Part shown: one piece after another, positions 33,482-42,050 of the stretch | How the letters are laid out: the number at the start of each line of letters is the position of its first letter | How positions within the stretch are numbered: position 1 is the first letter of the stretch | Origin: Pseudomonadota bacterium | Lineage (GTDB): Bacteria > Chloroflexota > UBA6077 > JAJPGT01 | Direction: 5' to 3' | NCBI GenBank assembly: GCA_021325655.1 | Contig: JAJPGT010000043.1 | Location: 124,001-188,000 of the forward strand | DNA length: 64,000 nucleotides | Notes under the pieces: model-generated | The model's database searches: none | The model's input: the letters and a program-made list of their open reading frames with translations, nothing else | What the model was told of the DNA's origin: nothing | Translations under genes and position numbers: made by a program

Positions 33482-36400
33482 CAGCCCGCGTCCTCCACCT
33501 GCGAGGCGCCATCCACCTTCGCGACACGCAGGACGTGGCCGTACAGCCCGTCGAACGTGTCGTCGTGGGAGATGACGACCATCTGCTCGAACCCCTTGAG
33601 TGCGGCGAGCTGCCGCGCCAGATTCGCCCGCCGGGTGTCGTCCATGTTCGTCGTCGGCTCGTCCAAAAAGGCGATCCGGACCTCGGAGGTCTCCTTGAGC
33701 AGCGCCAGCCGAATGGCGAGCGCGGCGCACATCTGCTCCCCGCCCGAAAGCTGGCGGAAGCTCCGCCGGTGGCCGCGCTGGTGCAGGATCACCTCGTAAT
33801 CGCCCGCCCATTCCAGCCGGGCGGTGGCGTCGCCGAGGATCTCCCCAAACAGCTTGCTGGCCAGCTCGGACAGGCGCTGGAGCTTGGTCTGGGCGATGCG
33901 CGGGCCGGCGGCGCGGATGTGCCCGCGCATGCGCTCGACCAGCGACCCCGCCTCGGCCAGCTCCGCGATCTCCGCCTCGCAGCGCACCCGCTCCTGCTCC
34001 TTCACCTGGAGCTGCTGAATCTCCATGTCGAGCGAGGAGAGCGTCTCCCGCGCGTGCTGCAGGTCGCTGCGGGCCGCCCCCAGCCGATTGGCAAGGTCGG
34101 CGCTGTCTCGCCGCGCCGCCTCGTGCTGTTCCGGGTCATAGGCGGCTTCGGCCGCGGCAAGCTCGCGGGCCGCCTGCTCGGCCAGCTCCTGCTGCCGCTC
34201 CACCAGCTCCTCGTGGCGGCGACAGGTGTCGCGCCGGTCGTCCAGCATCGCCGCGAGGGCCTGGTTGGCGACGAATGTCTCGTAGTCTGGCTGGTAGCGA
34301 TCACGCGCGGCGTAGGCGCAGGCGAGGCGCTCGTCAACGTCGGCAAACGGCGCCAGTTCCAGCGCCAGGCGCTCGACCGCGCTTGCCAGCGCCGCTTGCT
34401 CCTCGCGCAACTGCGTGGCGCACTCCTGTAGCGCGGGCGCCTCCTCCGCTCGACGGCGGAGCTCGGCCACGATTCCGCGCACGTCGCCGAGCTGCTCGCG
34501 CCGCCGCTCGGCCTCCTGGAGCTGCTGGCGGAGCTCCGGCAGCCGCTCCAGCTCCCGCTCCAGCCGCTCCAGCCGCGAGCGCGTCTGCCAGAGCCGCTGC
34601 GTCGCCGCCTGGAGCGACCGCTGGGCGGCGTCCAGCCCCCCGGCCCGCTCGGCGGCGCGCTGCAACGCCGGTAGCGCCTGCTCGAGCGCGGCGGCGCGCT
34701 CCTGTGCCGCGTGTAGCCGCTCCGGGGCGTCGGCCAGCTCGCGCTCCAGCCGCTGGGCTTCGTCGCGCTCGCGCTCGGCGGCCTGGCGCTGCTCCCGCGC
34801 CAGCGCCAGGCGGGCCAGCGCGCCAGCCTCGTCCTGGAGCTGGCGCTGCGCCGCCGCCGCCTGGTCGAGCAAGGCCTGCGCTTCGTCAAGCATCGCCCGT
34901 GAGGCGGCGACCGCTTCGGCCGCCAGCGCGATCTGGCTATCGAAGTAGCTCTCCAGCGTCAGCCCTTCGCCCTTTTCGGCGACGTTCTTGCACGGCTCAA
35001 TCAGGAACGGGCAGAGCCCCCCTTCCACCCGCGCGCGCGTCTCGCGCGCGGTCGCCAGCGCCGTCTCAGCGGCTTGATAGCGACCGGCCAGCTCCCGCAC
35101 CGCGGCCTCGCGCGCCGGCAGCGTCTCGGCCAGCGGCCGCAGCGCCTCCAGGCGGGCCAGATCGGCCAGGATCGCCGCCTCCTCCTGGGCATGCGCCTCG
35201 AGCCGCACCTGCGCCTGCTCTCGCGCCAGTGTCGCCTGCCGGAGCTGCTCCGCGCGCTGCGTCAACTGCTGCAGCTCCAGCCGGAGCTGCTCCAGCTCGC
35301 GCTGCACCGACAGCAGCTCCTGGGCCTCGCGCGCCGCCACCCGCCGCTCCCGCAGGTCCTGCTCCGCCTCCGCTTTCTCCTGCTCGGCCCGACTCAGCTC
35401 CAGGCGCAGCTCCTCCAGCGCCGGCTGCTGCCCCTCCAGCTCCGAGACCCGTCGCAGCGCCTGATCCCGCTCGCGCTCCGCCGCCTCCTGCTCCGAGACC
35501 TTTGGCAGCAAGGCGTGCAAGCGCTCGGCGTCCGCCTCCGCCGCCGCCAGCCGCTGCTCGACCGCCGCCAGCTCGGCAGTGCAGCGTTGCTCGCGCTCCT
35601 GGGCCTGTCGGAGCCGCTGCTGCAGCGCGTCGCGCTCCTTGCGCCGCTGCTCCTGCGCCCGCACCACCGTGAGCGCTTCCTGGTACGCCTCCGCTCCCGC
35701 CCGGCTGGCCGCGACGAGCTCGGCGGCGCGCTCGGCCTCCGCCATCGCCGCCCGCGCCGTCTCCAGCCGCTCGCGGGCGCTGGCCAGGTCGCTCTGGCGG
35801 CTGGCGTGCACCCGCTGCGCCTCGTGAACCCGGGTCAGCGCCAGGTCCAGCCGGCTCACCAGCAGCTCGGCCTCCCGCTGCCGGCGCTCCAGCTCCTGGC
35901 AGAGCGCCTCCAGCGCGGCGGCCTGCGCCGCTGCCGCCTCCCGCGCCTCGCGCGCCATCGGCAGCCGGGCCGTCTCGCCTCGTAGCTCGGCCAAGCGGGC
36001 CTCGGCCTCCAGCCGGCGCCGCTCGAACTCCTGGGCGACCTCGCGGAGCTGCAGCCAGGCCTCCTGGTACTCGGCAACCCGCAGCAGCCGGTCGAACCGC
36101 TTCTTGCGGTCTGTCGGGGTGTCCAGGAACGGGGCGGTAAAGGTGCCTTGCGGCGGTCCGACGCTGTCGAGGAACAGCATCGGTAGGGGCGTTCCCGGAG
36201 CCAGCTCCAGGTGCTCACGCAGCCAGGCGGTGACCGGCCGCTCGCCCTCCGCCTCGCGAACGCCCAGCTCCGGGTCGTACACATACCAGGCGCCGTTCTT
36301 GCCGACGATGCGGACAACCTCATAGCAGCGCTCATCCAGGCCGGAGAGAAGACGTACCGCCACGCGCCCGCTGGCCACGCCGCGGCGGACGAAGTCCTCG

Positions 36401-36570
36401 TGTCGCTGGTAGGGCAGGTAGTTGAACAGCGCCGCGCCGATCGCTTCCAGCACGGTGCTCTTGCCCGCCCCGTTGTGGCCAACCAGCGCGTTGACGCCGG
36501 GCTCCAGGTCGATCCTCGTTCGCTCAGCGTAGGACTTGATACCCTCCAGCTCGACCGACAGCAGCCGCAC
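33481..36570 (-). CDS. rad50: Rad50/SbcC-type SMC ATPase
   Basis: 1029 aa. Walker A GHNGAGKST is at residues 31-39. Two long Glu/Arg/Gln-rich coiled-coil arms follow, then the ABC signature QLSGGEQMCAALAIRLALLK and Walker B RIAFLDEPTTNMDD at the C-terminus. At the apex (about residues 515-525) the hook region reads CPFLIEPCKN, a C-x6-C pair instead of the CxxC of canonical Rad50 hooks. The GTG starting VRLLSVELEGIKSY is chosen because the longer ORF-track frame runs back through the small ORF. It pairs with mre11 upstream. Confidence 0.88.
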   Translation of the reverse strand: MRLLSVELEGIKSYAERTRIDLEPGVNALVGHNGAGKSTVLEAIGAALFNYLPYQRHEDFVRRGVASGRVAVRLLSGLDERCYEVVRIVGKNGAWYVYDPELGVREAEGERPVTAWLREHLELAPGTPLPMLFLDSVGPPQGTFTAPFLDTPTDRKKRFDRLLRVAEYQEAWLQLREVAQEFERRRLEAEARLAELRGETARLPMAREAREAAAAQAAALEALCQELERRQREAELLVSRLDLALTRVHEAQRVHASRQSDLASARERLETARAAMAEAERAAELVAASRAGAEAYQEALTVVRAQEQRRKERDALQQRLRQAQEREQRCTAELAAVEQRLAAAEADAERLHALLPKVSEQEAAERERDQALRRVSELEGQQPALEELRLELSRAEQEKAEAEQDLRERRVAAREAQELLSVQRELEQLRLELQQLTQRAEQLRQATLAREQAQVRLEAHAQEEAAILADLARLEALRPLAETLPAREAAVRELAGRYQAAETALATARETRARVEGGLCPFLIEPCKNVAEKGEGLTLESYFDSQIALAAEAVAASRAMLDEAQALLDQAAAAQRQLQDEAGALARLALAREQRQAAERERDEAQRLERELADAPERLHAAQERAAALEQALPALQRAAERAGGLDAAQRSLQAATQRLWQTRSRLERLERELERLPELRQQLQEAERRREQLGDVRGIVAELRRRAEEAPALQECATQLREEQAALASAVERLALELAPFADVDERLACAYAARDRYQPDYETFVANQALAAMLDDRRDTCRRHEELVERQQELAEQAARELAAAEAAYDPEQHEAARRDSADLANRLGAARSDLQHARETLSSLDMEIQQLQVKEQERVRCEAEIAELAEAGSLVERMRGHIRAAGPRIAQTKLQRLSELASKLFGEILGDATARLEWAGDYEVILHQRGHRRSFRQLSGGEQMCAALAIRLALLKETSEVRIAFLDEPTTNMDDTRRANLARQLAALKGFEQMVVISHDDTFDGLYGHVLRVAKVDGASQVEDAG

Positions 36571-36574
36571 CGCA

Positions 36575-36826
36575 CTAGCTCCCGATCTTCCGAACCAGCC
36601 GCAGCCGGCCGACGACGACACGGTTCGGACGGATGGCGCCGGCCGGGCCCGGGAGGCGGTAGGGGGCGACACGGGGGCCGGGCCGGGGCGGACGCTTGCG
36701 GAGCAGGTTTGGCGCCACGGGTGGCGCGTCGACCCGCCAGGGACGTGGCTCGGGCGCCTCCAGCGGCTCCCGAGGCGCTGCTGGCTGCTCCGTCTCTTCG
36801 GCCGAAACGTCCTCGTATTCGTCCAC
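36575..36826 (-). CDS. Small Pro/Arg-rich hypothetical protein between mre11 and rad50
   Basis: 83 aa, GTG start 1 nt after the mre11 stop and ending 4 nt before rad50. The first third is acidic (EYEDVSAEETEQ), the rest Pro- and Arg-rich (NLLRKRPPRPGPRVAPYRLPGP) and probably disordered, ending in a short basic hydrophobic stretch (VVVGRLRLVRKIGS). No family is recognised. Tight packing favours a real gene; composition alone does not prove it. It may be a linker or regulator of the Mre11-Rad50 complex (inference). Confidence 0.5.
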   Translation of the reverse strand: MDEYEDVSAEETEQPAAPREPLEAPEPRPWRVDAPPVAPNLLRKRPPRPGPRVAPYRLPGPAGAIRPNRVVVGRLRLVRKIGS

Positions 36827-36827
36827 G

Positions 36828-38189
36828 TTACGCTCCCTGTCGCAGCTTGCGCAGCTCAGCCAGGAGGTGGTCCGCCACGTCCGCCGCCGGCAGGTTGTCC
36901 AGCACCATGCCCTTCGCCTGCTGGGTCAGCTCCGCCAGCGCCGCGGCGTAGGGTTTGTCGCGCTCATCCGCCAGCCAGAGCTGGCGGAACACCTCGCGCT
37001 CGAGCCGGGCCTGGTCGATCGGCCCCTCCCCGCCATCCATCTCGACCAGACCTTCTGTCAAGTAGGTCTGGTCGGCCACGTCGCCGGCGATCGGCCGGAA
37101 GATCTCCCGTAGCAGGCTGTCCAGCGCCCCGAGGTCCAGGTCGCGGCGGTCGAAGCGCAGTTGTCCGGTGAGGACCAGGAACGCCAGCGGATCCTCGCGG
37201 ACGGGCAGCACCTCCCGCTCCTGCTGCATCAGCCGGCGGGCGCTGGCGAGCAGGTCGGCGGGCGTGGCGCACTCGCCGACATTCAGCGTCATCACGACGC
37301 AGGGGCGATGCGGCGGCTCGACAAAGCGCGCCTCTAGCCCCTGAGGCCGCTCGGTGTGCAGCGTAACGTCGAAGAAGCCGTGCTTCCAGCCCGCCTCGTC
37401 GCGACGCCACACCTGCAGCGACCCGGGGTTGAACACCCACTCCCGCACCTCGGGGCCGCGGACCCGGCGCGGGTCATCCAGGTCGCGGTTGGTGAATCGC
37501 TTGTGGATGTGGCCGAGCGCTAGATAGTCGAGCCGCGGCTCCAGAATCGCCAGGTCGTCACGGCTCACCTCGGCTTTGTAGCCGGGGATGATCCCTTCCA
37601 CTCCGCCGTGGACCATCAGGATCGTCCGAGCCACCCGGCCCGAGGGGAGCGCGTCCAGCGCCTGCGCGACCGGCGCCAGTCGCCGCCGCAGCGCATGGCC
37701 GAGATATTGTAGGCCGACAACCCGGACGTTGTCGATGTCCACGTAGGACCCTTCGCCGCGCCGGAAGTCATAGGGAGCGAGCCGGCAGGTCGTCTCGAAC
37801 ATCCCATCGGGGCGTGGCTCGGAGGTGAAGCCGGCCGACAGATAGACGAGCAGGTCGCGGTCGTTGAAGCTCTCCAGCCACGATTTGACCTCGCGGTCGC
37901 GTGGCCGGTCGTGGTTACCTTCCGTGACGATGACCGGGATATCCGCCCGCCTCAGCGCCCGCAGCGCCTCGTTCGCCTCATCATGGGTCGCGGCGTCAAT
38001 CCCGGCCCGGTCGAACAGATCGCCGGCGATGAGGACAAAGCGCACTGCCTCGCCCGACGATGAGCGCGACTGGAGCGCGTAGTCGGCGACCCAGCGCAGG
38101 GCGCGGCCATAGTCCCGCGCCCGCTCCCGCGAGCCCCAGTGGTACGTGCCGAGGTGGACGTCGGCCAGGTGCAGGAAGCGAACCGCCAC
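36828..38189 (-). CDS. mre11: Mre11/SbcD-type nuclease
   Basis: 453-aa metallophosphoesterase nuclease. Motifs in order are DVHLGTYHWG, AGDLFDRAG, EGNHDRPRD, VHGGVEG and LGHIHKRF, all the Mn ligands of Mre11. A helical C-terminal region for binding the Rad50 coiled-coil base follows. GTG 38189 is preceded by GAGGAGGG. It is the first gene of the 16-gene run and thus probably the promoter-proximal gene of the HerA-NurA-Cmr operon. Mre11 is preferred over SbcD because of the NurA/HerA context. Confidence 0.88.
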   Translation of the reverse strand: MAVRFLHLADVHLGTYHWGSRERARDYGRALRWVADYALQSRSSSGEAVRFVLIAGDLFDRAGIDAATHDEANEALRALRRADIPVIVTEGNHDRPRDREVKSWLESFNDRDLLVYLSAGFTSEPRPDGMFETTCRLAPYDFRRGEGSYVDIDNVRVVGLQYLGHALRRRLAPVAQALDALPSGRVARTILMVHGGVEGIIPGYKAEVSRDDLAILEPRLDYLALGHIHKRFTNRDLDDPRRVRGPEVREWVFNPGSLQVWRRDEAGWKHGFFDVTLHTERPQGLEARFVEPPHRPCVVMTLNVGECATPADLLASARRLMQQEREVLPVREDPLAFLVLTGQLRFDRRDLDLGALDSLLREIFRPIAGDVADQTYLTEGLVEMDGGEGPIDQARLEREVFRQLWLADERDKPYAAALAELTQQAKGMVLDNLPAADVADHLLAELRKLRQGA

Positions 38190-38277
38190 GCGCCCTCCTC
38201 AGCGCTGGACAGCAATACCGAATGCATGTTCTACCATGGAGCGGTGGGCCAGGACAGGGAAATGCCTTCCAATCCGG

Positions 38278-38685
38278 TCACAGCCACCTCTCCATGAAGA
38301 TCAGCGGCTTTGTCGCGTAGCCCAGCCGCGCGTAGAAGGCCTGCACCGCGGCGTTGTCCGGCTCGATCAGCAGGTTCACCTTCAGGCAGCCGCGTGCCCG
38401 CAGCCGCGCCTCTACCAGGGTGAGCAGGCGGGTAGCGACCCCGCGCCGCCGGCGCTCCGGGGCGACCGCGAGCCGGTTGATCCAGCCGCGCCGGCCGTCG
38501 TAGGAGCCCATGATCGAGGCGACGATTCGCCCCTGCTCCTCGACCACCAGGAACAGGTCCGGGTCCCGCTCCAGCTTGCGCGCCAGCGCCTCGGGCGTGT
38601 CGGCCCGGCTGGGCTTCAGCCCGGCCGCGCTCCAGAGACAGAGGAGCTGGTCGTGGTCTTCCAGGCGAGCAGTGCGAATCTCCAT
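38278..38685 (-). CDS. GNAT-family N-acetyltransferase
   Basis: 135 aa. The acetyl-CoA loop motif is VAPERRRRGVATRLLTLVEARLRARG, followed by VNLLIEPDNAAVQAFYARLGYAT. It resembles the YpeA branch of small GNAT enzymes. ATG 38685 (MEIRTARLEDHDQL) follows GGAGAG and is preferred to the ORF-track start. It lies upstream of mre11 on the same strand with an 89-nt gap, so read-through into the defence operon is possible. Confidence 0.85.
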   Translation of the reverse strand: MEIRTARLEDHDQLLCLWSAAGLKPSRADTPEALARKLERDPDLFLVVEEQGRIVASIMGSYDGRRGWINRLAVAPERRRRGVATRLLTLVEARLRARGCLKVNLLIEPDNAAVQAFYARLGYATKPLIFMERWL

Positions 38686-38765
38686 GGGTGCTCTCCTGCC
38701 CAGGGACACGGCGCCCGGCCAAGCGGAGCGGACAGGTGCGACCGCCACCCCGGGAGGTCCATCGT

Positions 38766-38771
38766 TATACT
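38766..38771 (+). promoter_or_regulatory. Candidate -10 for the Mo-hydroxylase gene
   Basis: TATACT lies 58 nt upstream of the GTG at 38830 in the divergent gap after the GNAT gene. No -35 consensus is evident. Confidence 0.3.
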
Positions 38772-38829
38772 GCGTTTCAGACAGTACCGCGAGCCGCGCC
38801 GGCGCGGCGGAGTTTCCTCACGGAGGTCC

Positions 38830-41094
38830 GTGTTGCCTGCCTCTCAGATTGTCGGAACAGCGGTGCGACGGATCGATGGCCAGCCCAAGGTGACTGGCCA
38901 GATCCGCTTTGGCGCCGATCTCCCGATCCCCGGACTGCTGTACTGCCGATTGGTTCCCAGTCCCTACGCACACGCGCGCATCGTGAAGATCGACGCCTCG
39001 GCGGCACTGGCGCTGCCCGGGGTCTACGCGGTGATTGGCGGCGAGGAGCTCGACCTACCCGGGCTCAATCCGGCCTCACGCCCCAAGATGCCTCTGGCCC
39101 GTGGCGAGGTGTTCTTCCGTGGCCAGCCGGTCGCGGCGGTGCTGGCGGAGAGCGACGCGCTCGCCGAGGATGCCGCGGCACTGGTGAACGTCGAGTACGA
39201 GCCGTTGCCCGTGATTCCGAACGCCGCGGCAGCGCTCGCGCCGGATGCACCCGTGGTGCGGCCGCTGCCGAAGTCGGCCGAGGATGGGGAGGCGGCCGCG
39301 CACGCCACCGTATCGGTCGCGGAGGAGCCGAAGGAGCAACAGGGGCCGAACGTCTCCGACACGGTCCACCTCAAGCGTGGCAACGTGGAGCAGGGCTTCG
39401 CCGAGGCGGACGTGATCGTCGAGCGCACCTACCGCACCGCGATGGTCCACCAGTCGTACCTGGAGCCACGCGTGGTGACGGCCGCGCCCGACCCGCTCAG
39501 CGGTGGGGTAACGGTCTGGACCGCGACACAGGGGGTGTTCTACTGCCGCACGGAGATCGCCCAGGCGCTCGGGCTGCCCGAGCACGAGGTGAAGGTCGTC
39601 CCGACCACGGTGGGCGGCGGCTTCGGCGCCAAGATCTGCGTGATGGAGCCGCTCGTCGCAGCGCTGGCGCGGCAGGTACAGCGGCCGGTGCGGCTGGTGT
39701 ACACCCGCAGCGACGAGTTCTTGAACCCCACCCCGGCCCCGCCGGCGACGATTTCGGTGAAACTCGGAGCCAAGCGAGACGGCACCTTTACCGCGCTGCA
39801 AGCGCGGGTGCTGTTCGACGCGGGCTCCTTCCCGGGGGCGCCCATGGCGATCTCGAGCCTGCTGCTCGGAAGCTGCTACAAGGTACCGAACCTGGACATC
39901 CAGGGCCAGGAGGTGCTGAGCCACAAGCCGGGCCCGGGCGCCTACCGCGCCCCCGGCTCGGTGCAAGCGTCATTCGCCATCGAGTCCACCGTGGAGCAGG
40001 TGGCCCGACAGCTCGGGATGGACCCGGTCGAGCTGCGGCTGAAGAACTGCGTCGACCAGGGCGACCCGCAAGCGAGCGGTGACCGCTGGGGGGTGATCGG
40101 GCTGCGCGCCTGCCTGGAGGCGCTGCGGGACCACCCGGCCTACCGGGCCGCGAAACAGCCCGGCGAGGGCCGCGGCGTCGCCGTCGGCGCCTGGCCGGGC
40201 GGGCTCGAGCCCGCCAACGCGATCTGCCGCCTGGATCGCGACGGCAAGCTGACGGTGCAGGTCGGGGCGGTGGACATCAGCGGGACCAGCACCACCCTGG
40301 CGATGATCGCGGCGGAGACGTTCGGGCTACCGCTGGAGGACGTGAAGATGGTCCACGCCGACAGCGACACGGCGCCCAACTCCGGGATGGCCGGCGGGAG
40401 CAAGATTACCTATACCGTGGGTGAGGCGGTCCGGCGCGCCGCCGAGGAGGCACGGCTGCAGCTCCTGCGCATCGCCGCCGACAAGCTGGAGGTCTCCCCG
40501 GACGACCTGGTGCTGGCGGATGGGCGCGTCCACGTGCGCGGCGCGCCGGACCGCGGGCTGGCGGTGAAGGAGCTGGCTCGGCTGAGCCTTGAGTTCGGGA
40601 GCAAGTACGAGCCGGTCTACGGCCGCGGGGCGACCGCGACCGCCGAGCGCGCCCCCGGCTTCGCGGTCCACCTGGCCAAGGTGCGGGTGGACCCGGACAC
40701 CGGCCACGTCCAGGTCACCGACTACGTCGCGGTGCAGGACGTCGGCAAGGCGATCAACCCGCCCGAGGTGGAGGGCCAGATTCGGGGCGGGGTGACCCAG
40801 GGACTGGGCTGGGCGCTGTTCGAGCAGATGCGCTACGACGAGCAGGGCCAGCTCCTCACCGGCACCTTCGCCGACTACGCGCTCCCGCTCGCCATAGACG
40901 TCCCGAACATCACCCCGGTCATCGTCGAAGTCCCGGCGCCGCGCGGTCCCTTCGGCGCCCGTGGTGTCGGCGAGCCGCCGGTGGTGCCGCCCGCGGCGGC
41001 GGTGGCCAACGCCGTCGAGGACGCCATCGGCGCACGGATTACCGACCTGCCGATCACCAGCGAGAAGGTGCTGCGCGCGCTCGGCAGGCTGTAG
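38830..41094 (+). CDS. Xanthine dehydrogenase-family molybdopterin-binding subunit
   Basis: 754-aa large subunit of the molybdenum hydroxylase family (CoxL/XdhA type). IRFGADLPIPGLLYCRLVPSPYAHARI, the Moco-binding VGGGFGAKI, GAYRAPGSVQASFAIES and the catalytic-Glu segment GARGVGEPP near the C-terminus are visible. The CoxL signature AYxCSFR is absent, so it is not a form I CO dehydrogenase. GGAGGT precedes the GTG. No FAD or 2Fe-2S subunit genes are adjacent, which is unusual; they may be elsewhere. The substrate is unknown. Confidence 0.82.
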   Translation: MLPASQIVGTAVRRIDGQPKVTGQIRFGADLPIPGLLYCRLVPSPYAHARIVKIDASAALALPGVYAVIGGEELDLPGLNPASRPKMPLARGEVFFRGQPVAAVLAESDALAEDAAALVNVEYEPLPVIPNAAAALAPDAPVVRPLPKSAEDGEAAAHATVSVAEEPKEQQGPNVSDTVHLKRGNVEQGFAEADVIVERTYRTAMVHQSYLEPRVVTAAPDPLSGGVTVWTATQGVFYCRTEIAQALGLPEHEVKVVPTTVGGGFGAKICVMEPLVAALARQVQRPVRLVYTRSDEFLNPTPAPPATISVKLGAKRDGTFTALQARVLFDAGSFPGAPMAISSLLLGSCYKVPNLDIQGQEVLSHKPGPGAYRAPGSVQASFAIESTVEQVARQLGMDPVELRLKNCVDQGDPQASGDRWGVIGLRACLEALRDHPAYRAAKQPGEGRGVAVGAWPGGLEPANAICRLDRDGKLTVQVGAVDISGTSTTLAMIAAETFGLPLEDVKMVHADSDTAPNSGMAGGSKITYTVGEAVRRAAEEARLQLLRIAADKLEVSPDDLVLADGRVHVRGAPDRGLAVKELARLSLEFGSKYEPVYGRGATATAERAPGFAVHLAKVRVDPDTGHVQVTDYVAVQDVGKAINPPEVEGQIRGGVTQGLGWALFEQMRYDEQGQLLTGTFADYALPLAIDVPNITPVIVEVPAPRGPFGARGVGEPPVVPPAAAVANAVEDAIGARITDLPITSEKVLRALGRL

Positions 41095-41153
41095 CCAGCA
41101 CGCGGCGACAGCGCGACCACCAGGGCGGGCCCTCGGGCAAGCAGAGAGCACGG

Positions 41154-42026
41154 GTGGCAGAGAGCTTCCAGGCAGGAGCAGGCCCGGCAGTGGAGGAGCT
41201 GCCGCTGCCGCGGCCGCTGGTGGATGCGCATGTCCACCTCATGCCCGATCGCCTGTTCCGCGCCGTCTGGCGCTACTTCGCCGAGCACCTCTGGCCGATC
41301 CGCTACCAGGACACCACCGAGGGACTGGTCGCGACACTCCGACGCGAGCTGGGTGTCAGCCGCTTCGTCTTCATGAGCTACGCCCACAAGGCCGGCGTGG
41401 CCGCCGAGTTGAACCGGTGGAGCGCCGAGACCGCGGCGCGCTTCCCCGACAGCGTCCCGCTGGCGACCTTTCACCCTGGCGACCCGGACGTCGGCCGCCT
41501 CGCCGACGAGGCCTGGCTGGAGCTGAAGCTGGCCGGCGCCAAGCTGCACTGTCAGGTGGGCCGCTTCGCCCCCGACGACCGGCGGCTCTTTCCGGTGTAC
41601 GAGCGCGCCTGCGTCCTGGACAAGCCGATCGTCTTCCACGTCGGCCGGGCGCCAGAGGGTGGCGAGCACCTTGGCCCAGAGCCGTTCGCCCGCCTGCTGC
41701 GCGCCTTCCCCGACCTGCCAGCCATCGTCGCCCACATGGGCGCCGACGAGTTCGAGCCGTTCTTCGCCCTGGCCGAGCGCTTCCCGCGGGTCTACCTTGA
41801 CACCACGCTGGTGTACACCGACCTGCTGGACTGGCGCCCCGATCCCCGCCGGCTGGTCGATCTGCAGGACCGCCTTCTGTTCGGGAGCGACTTCCCCGAC
41901 CTGCCCTATCCGGTCCGCCACGGGGTGGACAGCCTGCGCCGGCTTGGGCTGGGGCCAGAGGTGGAGGCCAAGCTCTTCTGGCGCAACGCCAACCGCCTGT
42001 TCCAGCTCGGGCTGGCCGAGGCGTAG
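41154..42026 (+). CDS. Amidohydrolase 2-family protein
   Basis: 290-aa TIM-barrel amidohydrolase. It shows VDAHVHLMPD (first metal His pair), FHVGRAPEGG, VAHMGADEFEPF and LFGSDFPDLPY (the Asp ligand), the order seen in ACMSD/gamma-resorcylate-type hydrolases and decarboxylases. It starts with GTG 59 nt after the Mo-hydroxylase, so the two may be co-transcribed and act on a shared aromatic or N-heterocyclic substrate. That link is inference. Confidence 0.78.
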   Translation: MAESFQAGAGPAVEELPLPRPLVDAHVHLMPDRLFRAVWRYFAEHLWPIRYQDTTEGLVATLRRELGVSRFVFMSYAHKAGVAAELNRWSAETAARFPDSVPLATFHPGDPDVGRLADEAWLELKLAGAKLHCQVGRFAPDDRRLFPVYERACVLDKPIVFHVGRAPEGGEHLGPEPFARLLRAFPDLPAIVAHMGADEFEPFFALAERFPRVYLDTTLVYTDLLDWRPDPRRLVDLQDRLLFGSDFPDLPYPVRHGVDSLRRLGLGPEVEAKLFWRNANRLFQLGLAEA

Positions 42027-42050
42027 CCCCGCGCGTTCCGCGCCTGGGCG

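Noticed and set aside
34275-35672. 465-aa plus-strand ORF rich in Ala, Pro and Arg
   Set aside because: It is the antisense shadow of the rad50 coiled coil; composition reflects high GC and the real minus-strand frame has intact SMC motifs.
38146-41094. 982-aa ORF containing the Mo-hydroxylase
   Set aside because: The extension crosses the divergent GNAT gene; GGAGGT before GTG 38830 sets the start.
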